Shown: positions 17,609-27,156, numbered from the stretch's first letter. The stretch is DNA of 64,000 nucleotides from Salegentibacter salarius (GCF_900168265.1 NZ_FVZF01000004.1:62001-126000); one strand, 5' to 3'. The notes: generated by a model from the letters alone, not told the origin. Translations and numbers: made by a program.

Positions 17609-20110
17609 TTAGAAGTGAAAACCAAAGGAAGCTGTTACCGCAAAAGACCGCGACTCTGGAACATCGAAATAATTCCCTCTAAAATGGGCTTCAATACTTA
17701 AAAATTTAAGAATATTTCCTACTCCTACGCTATACTCGTAATAAGGTGCTTTACTTGGTGCCCGCAACGGAATTCCAGACGCATTTAAAGCTTTATTTTC
17801 TTCTGAAATCTCTCCCCAAACCGCTCTGGCACCTACCAATTCCCGTAAATTTAATTCTCGCAAAAGCGGAATTCTGGCAAATAACCGTCCGTTGAAATTA
17901 TGATCAAAATGCGCTGAAATATAAGTATCGGTCACAAATTCATAGAAATTAAGCACCGGAAATGAATTATACATAGCGAAATAAGTTTGGTTCCCAGGCA
18001 CCACGTTTAACAGTCCCAGCGGAACTTCGCCAAAAGTTTTTCCAGCTTCCAAACTGGCATTCGCTCTTCCAAATCCACCAATTCTAAGCGGCTGATCGTA
18101 AAAAAACTGCACTTTCTTATAATTGAAATCGCTATTTAATACGTTTTTTAAGCCCAAGGTGTAATTAAAGAAAAAGGTAGGAAATTCCTCTTCGTTTACT
18201 ACATTTCGTTCAACTCCAAAACCAGAAGTTTGCCTGCCGGGAGTATAAGTTAAAATAGTAGAAATTTCTGTTTGATGTATGGTTGAAGCAGTTTCGGTTT
18301 GAGCTTCATTAGTATAATAATCTAAACTAAATGCCGGGGATGCCGAACTTAACTCGCGGTAAGAAGCACCAAACCGAACATTTAAATTATACCAGGGCTC
18401 AATTTCAAGATTTACGGTACTTAAATCTAAATTACTTAATTTATCATTATCGCCCACGCTTACCAAACCAGATGATGCCAAACTTCGACCTAAAACATCT
18501 GTAGTATTATTGGTTAAACTAGCCCCCAGTTGTTCTATATCACGCCTTTTTCCGCCAGAAATAATTAAACGTGACCTGGAATCTAAAAGCCATTTCCCAG
18601 AAATTCCATATTTAAATTTATCATCTTTAAAACCATAGGCTAAATAACCTTCAATTCGCCAGGGATCGTGCTGCCCAAAATAAGTTCTACCACCCACACG
18701 GGTTCTAAATCCTTCTACCTGATTATAGTCGAATAAAGAATACACAGGGCCAAAATCCCAGCCGTCAAATTCTACATAACCAGATTCTGCAATGGTGGCA
18801 ATATCGTAAATTCTATTAAAGGCGGGGACGTTTGTTAAGCTATCCAGCATCACATAAATATCTTCCTCTTCCTTATTTAGCTCTTCCAAACGATTTTCTT
18901 TCCAAAATTCTTTGTCCCGTTTATAGACCTCTTCGTTGAATTTATAAGCTCGCTTATCGTAAAAATCTTCTGCTTTCTTTATGTTGAATTGATATTCATC
19001 AAAAACCCGGGTGCGTTTTGCATAAACTCCTTTTGAACTTTCTTTTTTGGTTAATGAGAAATTAGCCTGGAAATAATCTTTGGAAATCAGAAAAACCGAA
19101 TCGTTAAGCACTTCAAATTCTTGTTCTATATACAGTTCTTTCACCCAATTTATATTGGCATCACGGGAAGCTTCCAGATTTATTTTCTTCACCGCCCAGG
19201 TAGTATCGTTTACCCAAAAATCTCCTTTAAAAGTTAATTCGTTCTCGCGACGCGGATAATAAATTATATTGTAACACCATTTATCTTCTATATACGTACT
19301 GTCGCTCAATACATAATTGTAGTTGTTGATGCCTGTTGTAGAAAGCGGACTTACAAAGCTCTTATCAAAAACCTTGATATAGTTGTTGTAGACATTATAT
19401 TCATCATACACATCTTTTACCGCAGCAATTAGGTTTTGATTTTGCTCAAAACCGGAATTCTTATTTCCTAAGAGATCTTCCCGTTTTTCATTTTCAATAT
19501 TATCGCCATAAACCTTAGAAACCGATTCATTAATAAAAACAGGCAGAATGGTTTTCCCCGAAATCCTATTGGTATCAGAATAGTCAAAAATGAATTCCAT
19601 ACCATGAAAAACCGGGTTTTTCACTACAGAGCTATCAATCCCATCTAAATCGAATTCCAGCTTTTCGTATTTTTTATACTGATATTGTTTAAAAGCAGAA
19701 ACTCCATTATCGCGTTTATTTTCCCAGATCTTCTTTAGAATATCTATAGCGGGATTGCTCTTTTTTGAAGTTTTGCCCCTAACAATTTTAACCTCATCAA
19801 GACTGGAAGCTTCTTCCTGTAATTCGATTTCAAGAGATAGATTGGTTTTTTGCTGAAGCGGGATTATTTCAGTTTTATAACCGATAAAAGAAATTTTGAG
19901 TTCGGTATGGTTGTTTTCACTTTGCAAATAGAACTTCCCATTTTCACCCGAAGTTGTTCCTTCCGAAGAATTATTAAAGATCACATTTACAAATGGAAGC
20001 GCTTGGCCGTTTTGGTCTTTAACCACGCCGCCAACTTTGGTTTGTGCCATAAGCATGGTACAGCACATTAATAAGAATAGGGAAAGAAAATTTGCTTTCG
20101 TCATCTTCAT
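17609..20110 (-). CDS. DUF5686 outer-membrane protein with carboxypeptidase-regulatory-like N-domain
   Basis: 833 aa with a signal peptide (about 1-22, ending LMAQ). Residues ~24-105 are a CarboxypepD_reg-like Ig fold (GVVKDQNGQALPFVNVIF, GTTSGENGKFYLQ). The rest matches DUF5686: a soluble middle part (YIEDKWCYNIIYYPRR, FWVNDTTWAVKKI) and a C-terminal beta-barrel with many alternating aromatic strands, ending in FGFHF, a typical outer-membrane C-terminus. It resembles TonB-dependent-transporter architecture without a plug. No substrate known. It is preceded by a terminator hairpin that serves pdhB. Confidence 0.85.
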   Translation of the reverse strand: MKMTKANFLSLFLLMCCTMLMAQTKVGGVVKDQNGQALPFVNVIFNNSSEGTTSGENGKFYLQSENNHTELKISFIGYKTEIIPLQQKTNLSLEIELQEEASSLDEVKIVRGKTSKKSNPAIDILKKIWENKRDNGVSAFKQYQYKKYEKLEFDLDGIDSSVVKNPVFHGMEFIFDYSDTNRISGKTILPVFINESVSKVYGDNIENEKREDLLGNKNSGFEQNQNLIAAVKDVYDEYNVYNNYIKVFDKSFVSPLSTTGINNYNYVLSDSTYIEDKWCYNIIYYPRRENELTFKGDFWVNDTTWAVKKINLEASRDANINWVKELYIEQEFEVLNDSVFLISKDYFQANFSLTKKESSKGVYAKRTRVFDEYQFNIKKAEDFYDKRAYKFNEEVYKRDKEFWKENRLEELNKEEEDIYVMLDSLTNVPAFNRIYDIATIAESGYVEFDGWDFGPVYSLFDYNQVEGFRTRVGGRTYFGQHDPWRIEGYLAYGFKDDKFKYGISGKWLLDSRSRLIISGGKRRDIEQLGASLTNNTTDVLGRSLASSGLVSVGDNDKLSNLDLSTVNLEIEPWYNLNVRFGASYRELSSASPAFSLDYYTNEAQTETASTIHQTEISTILTYTPGRQTSGFGVERNVVNEEEFPTFFFNYTLGLKNVLNSDFNYKKVQFFYDQPLRIGGFGRANASLEAGKTFGEVPLGLLNVVPGNQTYFAMYNSFPVLNFYEFVTDTYISAHFDHNFNGRLFARIPLLRELNLRELVGARAVWGEISEENKALNASGIPLRAPSKAPYYEYSVGVGNILKFLSIEAHFRGNYFDVPESRSFAVTASFGFHF

Positions 20111-20120
20111 TCTTCAGGGC

Positions 20121-20158
20121 AAAAAAAAACTTCATCGAATCAGCATCCGATGAAGTTT
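20121..20158 (-). terminator. Terminator downstream of pdhB
   Basis: Perfect 11-bp stem (20127-20137 with 20148-20158) around a 10-nt loop; read on the minus strand it runs into a run of nine T (complement of 20121-20129). It lies ~115 bp past the pdhB stop. Confidence 0.75.
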
Positions 20159-20274
20159 CAAATTTATAAGGATTTTCTATCTATTTGCAAGTTTGTCCCA
20201 ATAATGGAATTACTCACAGACTTATAATTAACTGACTGTTTATTACTAATTTTTGCGTCCAGCATCATGCTGGT

Positions 20275-21255
20275 TTAGTCAATATACATAACCTGCTTCA
20301 CTGCTTTAATAACATCGTCGCTGTTTGGCAACCATTCTTTAAGCAATACAGGAGAATAAGGTGCCGGAGTATCGGCAGTGTTTATTTTTACAATTGGTGC
20401 ATCTAAATAGTCAAAAGCTTTAGACTGTACCTGGTAAGTAATTTCAGTAGAAATATTTCCAAAAGGCCATGCTTCTTCTAAAATCACCAAACGATTGGTT
20501 TTCTTAACCGATTCGATAATGGCTTCGTGATCCATTGGACGAATTGTTCTAAGATCTATAATCTCACAAGAAATATCGTCTTCCGCTAATTTATCAGCTG
20601 CCTTGTAAGCTTCTTTTATAATTTTTCCGAAGGAAACAATTGTTACATCACTACCTTCTCTTTTAATATCGGCTTTCCCAATTTCAATTACATACTCTTC
20701 TTCTGGCACTTCACCTTTATCACCATACATTTGCTCGCTTTCCATAAAGATCACAGGATCGTCATCTCTAATTGCAGCTTTAAGCAAACCTTTAGCATCG
20801 TAAGGATTAGAAGGAACAATAACTTTTAAACCCGGGCAGTTGGCAAACCAGCTCTCAAAAGCTTGTGAGTGCGTTGCACCTAACTGACCTGCTGAAGCGG
20901 TTGGCCCTCTAAAAACAATAGGAATATTAAATTGCCCACCACTCATTTGGCGCATTTTCGCCGCATTGTTTATTATCTGGTCAATTCCAACTAAAGAGAA
21001 GTTAAAGGTCATAAATTCAATGATTGGTCTGTTACCATTCATTGCTGAACCCACACCAATTCCAGAAAAACCAAGTTCTGCAATTGGAGTATCTATTACA
21101 CGATCAGGGCCAAATTCGTCCAACATACCTTTAGAGGCTTTGTAAGCACCATTATATTCTGCTACTTCCTCGCCCATTAGATAAATAGACTCGTCTTTTC
21201 GCATCTCTTCGCTCATCGCTTGCTGAACGGCTTCCCTAAATTGAATTGTCTTCAT
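20275..21255 (-). CDS. pdhB: Pyruvate dehydrogenase E1 component, beta subunit
   Basis: 326 aa. With the E1-alpha subunit it forms the thiamine-diphosphate-dependent decarboxylase of the pyruvate dehydrogenase complex. The N-terminal half has EEVAEYNGAYKASKGMLDEFG and the ThDP-contact segment DTPIAELGFSGIGVGSAM; the C-terminal transketolase-like domain holds IDLRTIRPMD and ILEEAWPFGNI. Branched-chain oxoacid dehydrogenase beta subunits are related, but the sequence fits PDH beta best. The alpha subunit is not adjacent in this window, so the complex genes are split. Confidence 0.92.
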   Translation of the reverse strand: MKTIQFREAVQQAMSEEMRKDESIYLMGEEVAEYNGAYKASKGMLDEFGPDRVIDTPIAELGFSGIGVGSAMNGNRPIIEFMTFNFSLVGIDQIINNAAKMRQMSGGQFNIPIVFRGPTASAGQLGATHSQAFESWFANCPGLKVIVPSNPYDAKGLLKAAIRDDDPVIFMESEQMYGDKGEVPEEEYVIEIGKADIKREGSDVTIVSFGKIIKEAYKAADKLAEDDISCEIIDLRTIRPMDHEAIIESVKKTNRLVILEEAWPFGNISTEITYQVQSKAFDYLDAPIVKINTADTPAPYSPVLLKEWLPNSDDVIKAVKQVMYID

Positions 21256-21565
21256 TATATGCTATACTATTTAATATATCTTGAAAGAACAAAAATAGTA
21301 ATTCAATAAAGTTTTCCCCACTAATAATCCACAAAAATTTACAGGTGAGCTACAGCCGCAGCATAAAGCGCTATTACAATTAATAAATAATCAATTTTTG
21401 GCATTATTTCGGGATTTCAATTGTGATTATTACGGTTTAATTAAGGATTCAATAAAATTTAAGGAAATAAAAAACCTGAATTTTATTATGCGTGCATAGC
21501 ATTTTTTGAATTAAATTATGTAACTTCGTGAACGAAATCGTTATAAATTTTAAAAACTCGCTATA
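21256..21565. other. Intergenic region between divergent pdhB and etfB
   Basis: 310 bp, strongly AT-rich, without a plausible gene. It must hold the promoters of both neighbours. The best -7-like element for etfB is TAACTTCG at 21521-21528, but the TTG before it (21506-21508) is only 12 bp upstream, shorter than the usual ~19-23 bp, so the assignment is weak. I saw no riboswitch or repeat here. Confidence 0.5.
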
Positions 21566-22312
21566 ATGAAAATATTAGTATGTATTAGTCACGTTCCTGA
21601 TACTACCTCAAAAATCAATTTTACCGACGGCGATTCGAAATTCGATACCAACGGAGTGAATTTTGTAATTAATCCAAATGATGAATTTGGACTTACCCGT
21701 GCCATGTGGTTTAAAGAAAAACAAGGCGCAAGTGTAGATGTGGTAAATGTAGGTGGTGCTGAAACTGAACCAACTTTAAGAAAAGCCCTGGCTATTGGAG
21801 CCGATAATGCTATAAGAGTAAATACTCCTGCAACCGATGGTTTCCAGGTAGCAAAACAATTAGCAAAAGTTGCTAAAGATGGTGGTTACGATCTTATAAT
21901 TGCCGGCCGTGAATCTATTGACTATAATGGTGGAATGGTACCGGGAATGCTCGCCGGGATTCTTGACGCTAACTTCATTAATACCTGCATTAGTTTAGAG
22001 GTTGAAGGTGATAAGGCTACAGCAATTAGAGAAATAGATGGTGGTAAAGAAACCTTAACCGCATCCCTTCCATTAGTAATTGGAGGACAAAAAGGTTTGG
22101 TTGAAGAGAGCGATCTTAAGATCCCAAATATGAGAGGAATTATGCAGGCTCGTAAAAAGCCGCTTAATGTTGTAGAACCAGATGAGGCAGCTACTCATAC
22201 CGAAGCTGTGAAGTTTGAAAAACCAGCTCCAAAAGGAGATGTAAAACTGGTTGATCCAGAAAATCTAGATGAATTAATAGATTTACTTCACAACGAAGCC
22301 AAAGCGATATAA
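21566..22312 (+). CDS. etfB: Electron transfer flavoprotein beta subunit
   Basis: 248 aa. EtfB pairs with EtfA to carry electrons from acyl-CoA dehydrogenases to the respiratory chain. It starts MKILVCISHVPDTTSKI and has the AMP/nucleotide-site and ETF-beta signature region (GRESIDYNGGMVPGMLAGIL; LPLVIGGQKGL, then MQARKKPLNVV). It is the first gene of an etfB-etfA operon; a 99-bp spacer with a palindromic repeat pair separates the two. Confidence 0.95.
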   Translation: MKILVCISHVPDTTSKINFTDGDSKFDTNGVNFVINPNDEFGLTRAMWFKEKQGASVDVVNVGGAETEPTLRKALAIGADNAIRVNTPATDGFQVAKQLAKVAKDGGYDLIIAGRESIDYNGGMVPGMLAGILDANFINTCISLEVEGDKATAIREIDGGKETLTASLPLVIGGQKGLVEESDLKIPNMRGIMQARKKPLNVVEPDEAATHTEAVKFEKPAPKGDVKLVDPENLDELIDLLHNEAKAI

Positions 22313-22323
22313 ATTAAAAAAAA

Positions 22324-22393
22324 AGATTTCCGCCTTTACTGAAATAAATGTGGGAATGAATAAAAAATAGATTTCCGCCTTCGCGGAAATGAC
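22324..22393 (+). repeat. Palindromic repeat pair inside the etf operon
   Basis: Two tandem copies of AGATTTCCGCCTT followed by a variable GCGGAAAT-like arm, starting at 22324 and 22369. The second is a perfect 8-bp stem with a 4-nt loop (22370-22389); the first is decayed. This looks like a dispersed flavobacterial palindrome inserted between etfB and etfA; as an RNA hairpin it could affect mRNA stability. Confidence 0.7.
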
Positions 22394-22411
22394 ACTTAAA
22401 AATTTAAAAAT

Positions 22412-23374
22412 ATGTCAGTTTTAGTATATACAGAAACCGAAGATGGCAAGTTTAAAAAAGCTGCTTTTGAAGTTGCTTCTTACGCAAAAGAAGTAGCCGG
22501 CGGCGATGAAGTAGTTGCAGTAAGCTTTAACGCTACTGATGCTTCTGAACTTGGAAAATATGGTGTTAGCAAAGTGCTGAACATCCAAAACGATAAACTA
22601 AGCAAATTCAACGCTGAAGCTTATGCTGATGCCTTGACACAAGCTGCAAAGAAAGAAGGAAGCAAAATAGTTGTGGTAAGCCAAAGCGCGAACAGCAAAT
22701 ATGTGGCTCCACTTTTAGCTGTGCATTTAAAAGCCGGTTATGCTTCAAACGTAATGGCAGCACCAGAAAGCACAGATCCTTTTACAGTAAAAAGAAGCGC
22801 TTTCACCAATAAAGCTTTTAATTTCACTAAGATCACTACCGATGTGAAAATTGTGGGATTATCTCAAAATGCTTTCGGCTTAAAAGAAAATGAAGGCGAG
22901 GCTACTGTAGAAGATTTCTCTCCTGAATTAAAAGATGAAGATTTTTCAGTAAATGTAGAATCTGTAGATAAAGCCAAAGATAAAGTAACTATCGCCGATG
23001 CTGAAGTTGTTGTTTCTGGTGGTCGCGGACTTAAAGGTCCGGAGAACTGGGGAATGATCGAAGAAATGGCCGATATTCTTGGCGCAGCTACCGCTTGTTC
23101 TAAACCTGTTAGTGATATGGGCTGGAGACCGCACAGCGAACACGTTGGGCAAACAGGAAAACCCGTAGCATCTAACCTATATATCGCTGTAGGTATTTCG
23201 GGAGCTATTCAGCACCTTGCAGGAATCAACGCTGCCAAGACTAAAGTTGTAATAAACAATGACCCTGAAGCGCCTTTCTTTAAAGCCGCAGATTACGGTG
23301 TAGTAGGCGATGCTTTTGAAATCGTTCCTAAGTTAAACGAAAAACTAAAGGAATTTAAAGCGAAAAACGCATAA
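22412..23374 (+). CDS. etfA: Electron transfer flavoprotein alpha subunit
   Basis: 320 aa, full length. The C-terminal FAD-binding domain is clear: VVSGGRGLKGPENWGMIEE, then GATACSKPVSDMGWRPHSEHVGQTG and LYIAVGISGAIQHLAGI, AKTKVVINNDPEAPFF. Together with etfB it forms the heterodimeric flavoprotein feeding beta-oxidation electrons to ETF:quinone oxidoreductase. A strong terminator follows the stop codon. Confidence 0.96.
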   Translation: MSVLVYTETEDGKFKKAAFEVASYAKEVAGGDEVVAVSFNATDASELGKYGVSKVLNIQNDKLSKFNAEAYADALTQAAKKEGSKIVVVSQSANSKYVAPLLAVHLKAGYASNVMAAPESTDPFTVKRSAFTNKAFNFTKITTDVKIVGLSQNAFGLKENEGEATVEDFSPELKDEDFSVNVESVDKAKDKVTIADAEVVVSGGRGLKGPENWGMIEEMADILGAATACSKPVSDMGWRPHSEHVGQTGKPVASNLYIAVGISGAIQHLAGINAAKTKVVINNDPEAPFFKAADYGVVGDAFEIVPKLNEKLKEFKAKNA

Positions 23375-23395
23375 TTTTTATAACTTGCACCCCTT

Positions 23396-23446
23396 AAAAG
23401 GGCTGTCTAAAATACGGTGAAAGTCCTGCTTTAGACAGCCCTTTTT
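23396..23446 (+). terminator. Terminator of the etfB-etfA operon
   Basis: AAAAGGGCTGTCTAAA and its complement TTTAGACAGCCCTTTTT form a 16-bp stem with a ~19-nt loop and a T-tract, 21 bp after the etfA stop. Confidence 0.85.
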
Positions 23447-23458
23447 AATTGATGATAT

Positions 23459-24082
23459 ATGAGTTTAGTGCGCCTTAATATAAAAGGAATTTCTTATAGT
23501 CAAACCCAAAACGGAGCCTACGCTTTAATCTTAAGCGAGGCAGATGGAGAACGTAAACTTCCCATAGTTATTGGAGCTTTTGAAGCACAATCTATTGCCA
23601 TTGCTTTAGAAAAAGAGATCAAACCTCCACGCCCGTTAACCCACGACCTTTTTAAAAATTTTGCCGATAGGTTTGAGATCACTGTTAAACAAGTGATTAT
23701 TCATAAACTTGTAGATGGTGTTTTTTATTCCAGTCTTATTTGCGAACGCGATAAGATTGAGGAAATTGTAGATGCTCGTACCAGTGATGCTATTGCACTT
23801 GCCTTAAGGTTTGATGCTCCTATTTTCACTTACAAGAACATTCTTGATAAAGCAGGAATTTTCCTGAAAGGAGACGAAGGAGAACAGGCACCTTCAGAAA
23901 AACACGAAGAAGAAATAATTTCAGAAGAATTACTTCCTGACGATATTGATATAAAATCTGACGACACCAATTACAAAAAATTGTCTTTAGACGAACTAAA
24001 AACTTTGCTCTCCCAGGCCGTAAATAATGAAGATTACGAGAAAGCGGCACGCATAAGGGACGAAATTTCCAAACGCAAATAA
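23459..24082 (+). CDS. Bifunctional nuclease (DUF151) with C-terminal UVR motif
   Basis: 207 aa. Residues ~1-140 are the DUF151/BFN domain (LPIVIGAFEAQSIAIALE, then PLTHDLFKNF, and RTSDAIALALRFDAPIF). An acidic linker leads to a UvrB/UvrC-type motif at about 175-207 (LKTLLSQAVNNEDYEKAARIRDEI). This BFN-UVR fusion is common in Bacteroidota. Plant and archaeal BFN relatives have nuclease activity, but the bacterial role is unproven. Its stop overlaps the transporter start (TAATG at 24080-24084), suggesting coupled translation. Confidence 0.88.
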   Translation: MSLVRLNIKGISYSQTQNGAYALILSEADGERKLPIVIGAFEAQSIAIALEKEIKPPRPLTHDLFKNFADRFEITVKQVIIHKLVDGVFYSSLICERDKIEEIVDARTSDAIALALRFDAPIFTYKNILDKAGIFLKGDEGEQAPSEKHEEEIISEELLPDDIDIKSDDTNYKKLSLDELKTLLSQAVNNEDYEKAARIRDEISKRK

Positions 24083-25794
24083 TGCCCCCATTTATGAATA
24101 AAACCTGGTTTTGCCTGATTTTAGTTCTATTAAGTGTTACCAGCACTTTTTCTCAAAACATTTCAAAAACCTGGACCTTAGACGAAGAAAAGGGAAATCC
24201 TGATCAAGAAATTTTTTCCGACGGAAATACCTTAAGTTTAAATGAGGGACTTTTTAGTATTAGCAAGGCCGAAGATACCCTGGCTAAGGGAGATTATATC
24301 TTCCAGAATAAGCTTCTTGTACTTTTCTATAACACTCCGCAAGACAGCATAGTAAACTACCGGGTTTCTGCACTTACAGATTCCAGCATGGCTATAATGC
24401 AGGCTAATCGGAAATTTCACTTTAAAGCCGAGGCTTTTAACGATCCCGAAGAAGTTATCCCGGCACCTATAGTAAAAGAAATGATACCCAGTGCAGGAAT
24501 TTCTTTTAGCAGTATTTGGCGGGGAGCCCTGGGAATGTCCACTTTGCTACTTATCGCATTTTTATTTAGCAGTAACCGCAAAGCGATTAATTGGAAAACA
24601 ATTGGAATTGGTCTTAGCGCTCAGTTATTACTAGCTGTAGGGGTTTTAAAGATCACTTTTATTCAGAAAATATTTGAATTTGTAGGAAATATATTCGTTT
24701 TAATCCTGGATTTCACCGCAGCGGGAAGCGAATTTCTACTTGGCGGAATGATGGATGTAGAAAGCTTCGGCTTTATCTTCCTATTCCAGGTACTACCCAC
24801 AATAATTTTCTTTTCTGCCCTAACTTCGGTTTTGTTTTACCTGGGGGTGATACAAATTGTAGTAAAAGGTTTGGCTTGGGTTCTAACCAAATTATTAGGA
24901 ATATCTGGTGCGGAAAGTTTAAGTGTAGCAGGAAATATTTTTCTTGGCCAAACAGAAGCTCCACTTATGATTAAAGCTTACCTGGAACGTATGACTCGTT
25001 CTGAAATCCTTCTGGTTATGATTGGCGGAATGGCCACGGTTGCCGGTGGTGTTTTGGCGGCATATATAGGATTTTTGGGTGGTGATGATCCCGAACTAAG
25101 ACTTCAATTCGCGAAACACCTTCTGGCAGCATCAGTAATGGCTGCACCCGGCGCAATTGTAGTTTCAAAAATATTATACCCGCAACAGAATAAGATCAAC
25201 ACTAATGTTGATGTTTCTTCAGATAAAATTGGCTCGAACATTCTTGACGCCATTGCTAATGGTACTACCGAAGGTTTAAAACTTGCAGCCAATGTAGCGG
25301 CAATGCTTTTAGTATTTATCGCATTTATCGCAATGATCAATTACGTGCTAAACTGGACAGGATCCTGGACAGGGCTAAACGCAATTTTAGCCGAAAACAC
25401 ACCATATTCAGGTTTCTCTCTGGAATCTATTCTTGGGATCATTTTCGCTCCACTTATGTGGCTTATTGGCGTTGCAAAAGAAGATATGATGCTTATGGGG
25501 CAACTGCTGGGAATTAAACTGGCAGCCAGTGAATTTGTAGGATACGTTCAATTGGCCGATCTTAAAAATACTGCAAACGCACTTAGCCTTAATTATGAAA
25601 AATCGGTAATTATGGCTACTTACATGCTTTGCGGATTTGCGAATTTTGCATCAATAGGAATCCAAATTGGAGGAATTGGATCCCTGGCTCCCGGCCAGAG
25701 AAAAACGTTATCTGAATTTGGAATGAAGGCTTTAATTGGCGGAACTATTGCTTCTTTGCTTTCTGCAACCCTTGCTGGAATGATAATTGGATAA
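24082..25794 (+). CDS. Concentrative nucleoside transporter (NupC/CNT) with exported N-terminal domain
   Basis: 570 aa; the ATG at 24082 overlaps the previous stop, with a second ATG at 24094 directly before a signal-peptide-like segment. Residues ~25-135 are a small soluble beta-rich domain resembling lipocalin-like folds; residues ~145-570 are the CNT transporter, with 8-10 helices and the signature GNIFLGQTEAPLMIKAYL and, later, GFANFASIGIQIGG. CNT proteins import nucleosides with H+ or Na+. Homologs such as E. coli NupC lack the N-terminal domain. Neighbouring thyA and the earlier deoxynucleoside kinase fit nucleoside use. Confidence 0.9.
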   Translation: MPPFMNKTWFCLILVLLSVTSTFSQNISKTWTLDEEKGNPDQEIFSDGNTLSLNEGLFSISKAEDTLAKGDYIFQNKLLVLFYNTPQDSIVNYRVSALTDSSMAIMQANRKFHFKAEAFNDPEEVIPAPIVKEMIPSAGISFSSIWRGALGMSTLLLIAFLFSSNRKAINWKTIGIGLSAQLLLAVGVLKITFIQKIFEFVGNIFVLILDFTAAGSEFLLGGMMDVESFGFIFLFQVLPTIIFFSALTSVLFYLGVIQIVVKGLAWVLTKLLGISGAESLSVAGNIFLGQTEAPLMIKAYLERMTRSEILLVMIGGMATVAGGVLAAYIGFLGGDDPELRLQFAKHLLAASVMAAPGAIVVSKILYPQQNKINTNVDVSSDKIGSNILDAIANGTTEGLKLAANVAAMLLVFIAFIAMINYVLNWTGSWTGLNAILAENTPYSGFSLESILGIIFAPLMWLIGVAKEDMMLMGQLLGIKLAASEFVGYVQLADLKNTANALSLNYEKSVIMATYMLCGFANFASIGIQIGGIGSLAPGQRKTLSEFGMKALIGGTIASLLSATLAGMIIG

Positions 25795-25868
25795 TTTATA
25801 AAAGTTCGGTTCCGAATTTTATTTAAGAAGCTTATTTTAGCAAAACTAATCTTCTGCACCTTAGACTT

Positions 25869-26717
25869 ATGAAACAATACCACGAACTTTTACAACATAT
25901 TTTAGACAACGGTACCGACAAAGGCGATAGAACCGGCACGGGCACCAGGAGTATTTTTGGTCATCAGTTAAGATTTGACCTTAGCGAAGGTTTCCCAATG
26001 GTTACTACCAAAAAACTGCATTTAAAATCTATTATTTATGAATTGCTGTGGTTTTTAAAAGGTGATACTAACGTACAGTACCTAAAGGAAAACGGGGTTA
26101 GAATCTGGAATGAATGGGCCGACGAAAATGGGGATCTTGGTCCTGTTTACGGTAAACAATGGCGCAACTGGAATAACGAAGATATAGACCAGATCAAAGA
26201 AATCATTGAAACTCTTAAGAAGAACCCGAATAGCCGCAGAATGTTGGTTTCTGCCTGGAATCCTTCGGTATTACCTGATTCTTCTAAATCCTTTTCAGAG
26301 AATGTAGCTAATGGAAAAGCGGCACTTCCGCCCTGTCACGCATTTTTTCAATTCTATGTGAGCCCCCCAACCCCCAATGGGGGAGGAAAACCTAAATTAT
26401 CCCTTCAGCTCTATCAAAGAAGTGCAGATGTTTTTCTTGGCGTGCCTTTCAATATCGCTTCTTATGCATTATTAACTATGATGATGGCCCAGGTTTGCGG
26501 CTACGAAGCGGGAGATTTCATTCACACATTTGGTGATGTTCATATTTACAGCAACCATATGGAGCAGGTAAAACTGCAGCTTTCCAGGGAACCCAGAGCT
26601 TTACCAAAAATGACCATCAACCCTGAAATAAAAAATATTTTTGATTTCGACTATAAAGATTTTAAATTAGAAGATTATAATCCGCATCCCGGAATAAAGG
26701 CCAAGGTTGCGGTCTAA
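25869..26717 (+). CDS. thyA: Thymidylate synthase with an inserted loop
   Basis: 282 aa. It converts dUMP to dTMP using methylene-tetrahydrofolate. All hallmark segments are present: [12 protein letters not shown], the nucleophile in [12 protein letters not shown] (C156), [22 protein letters not shown] and [12 protein letters not shown]. Two segments exceed the E. coli enzyme: [15 protein letters not shown] before the nucleophile, which I recall as common in this phylum, and residues 165-175 ([11 protein letters not shown]), which replace the usual ADG turn. The latter is encoded by a C5-AAT-G5 palindrome (26361-26390). folA lies 5 kb downstream. Confidence 0.95.
   Translation: MKQYHELLQHILDNGTDKGDRTGTGTRSIFGHQLRFDLSEGFPMVTTKKLHLKSIIYELLWFLKGDTNVQYLKENGVRIWNEWADENGDLGPVYGKQWRNWNNEDIDQIKEIIETLKKNPNSRRMLVSAWNPSVLPDSSKSFSENVANGKAALPPCHAFFQFYVSPPTPNGGGKPKLSLQLYQRSADVFLGVPFNIASYALLTMMMAQVCGYEAGDFIHTFGDVHIYSNHMEQVKLQLSREPRALPKMTINPEIKNIFDFDYKDFKLEDYNPHPGIKAKVAV
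26361..26390 (+). repeat. C5/G5 palindrome inserted in frame in thyA
   Basis: The core CCCCCAATGGGGG (26371-26383), flanked by AGCCCCCCAA and AGGAAAA, matches my memory of a common flavobacterial intergenic palindrome. Here it is translated as [10 protein letters not shown] within a beta-turn of thymidylate synthase without breaking the frame. Confidence 0.6.
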
Positions 26718-26746
26718 ATTAAATCAATAATTAAAAATTAAAGTTT

Positions 26747-27124
26747 ATGAAAAAGTTAATGCTTATCGCATGTTTTGTAGTTGGAGGATTTGCAACCGCA
26801 CAAGCTCAGCAAACTTCACCGGTTTGGCCAGGTTGTGAAGATGCCGAAGACGTAAAAGCCTGTTTTAATCAGAAACTATCTCAACACGTAAGAGAAAATT
26901 ACGAATACCCACAAACCGAAGACGGTGATTATGTTCGCGGAAAAGTAGAAATTTCTTTTACAATTACTGAAGAAGGAAAAGCTGTAGTGAATTCGGTTGA
27001 GGGTCCTGAGCCAAAAGTAAATGCGGCAGCTAAGGAAATGATTCAGAAAATTCCTGATATGAAGCCTGGAACTTTACAAGGCGAGCCAGACGATCGTAAC
27101 TTTACCGTTCCCTTCAATTTCTAG
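26747..27124 (+). CDS. Small secreted TonB-C-like protein (paralog 1)
   Basis: 125 aa with a signal peptide (residues 1-20, ending AQAQ). The mature part has the pattern PVWPGCED...CFNQKLSQHVRENYEYP, then RGKVEISFTITEEGKAVVNSV and MIQKIPDMKPGT, which is the TonB C-terminal-like domain found in Bacteroidota energy-transducer-like proteins, here without a membrane-spanning TonB body. Two cysteines probably pair in the periplasm. It is followed 32 bp later by a clear paralog, evidently a tandem duplication. Function unknown. Confidence 0.75.
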   Translation: MKKLMLIACFVVGGFATAQAQQTSPVWPGCEDAEDVKACFNQKLSQHVRENYEYPQTEDGDYVRGKVEISFTITEEGKAVVNSVEGPEPKVNAAAKEMIQKIPDMKPGTLQGEPDDRNFTVPFNF

Positions 27125-27156
27125 AGAACACGCCTAAACACCCTAACACCCCAGCT

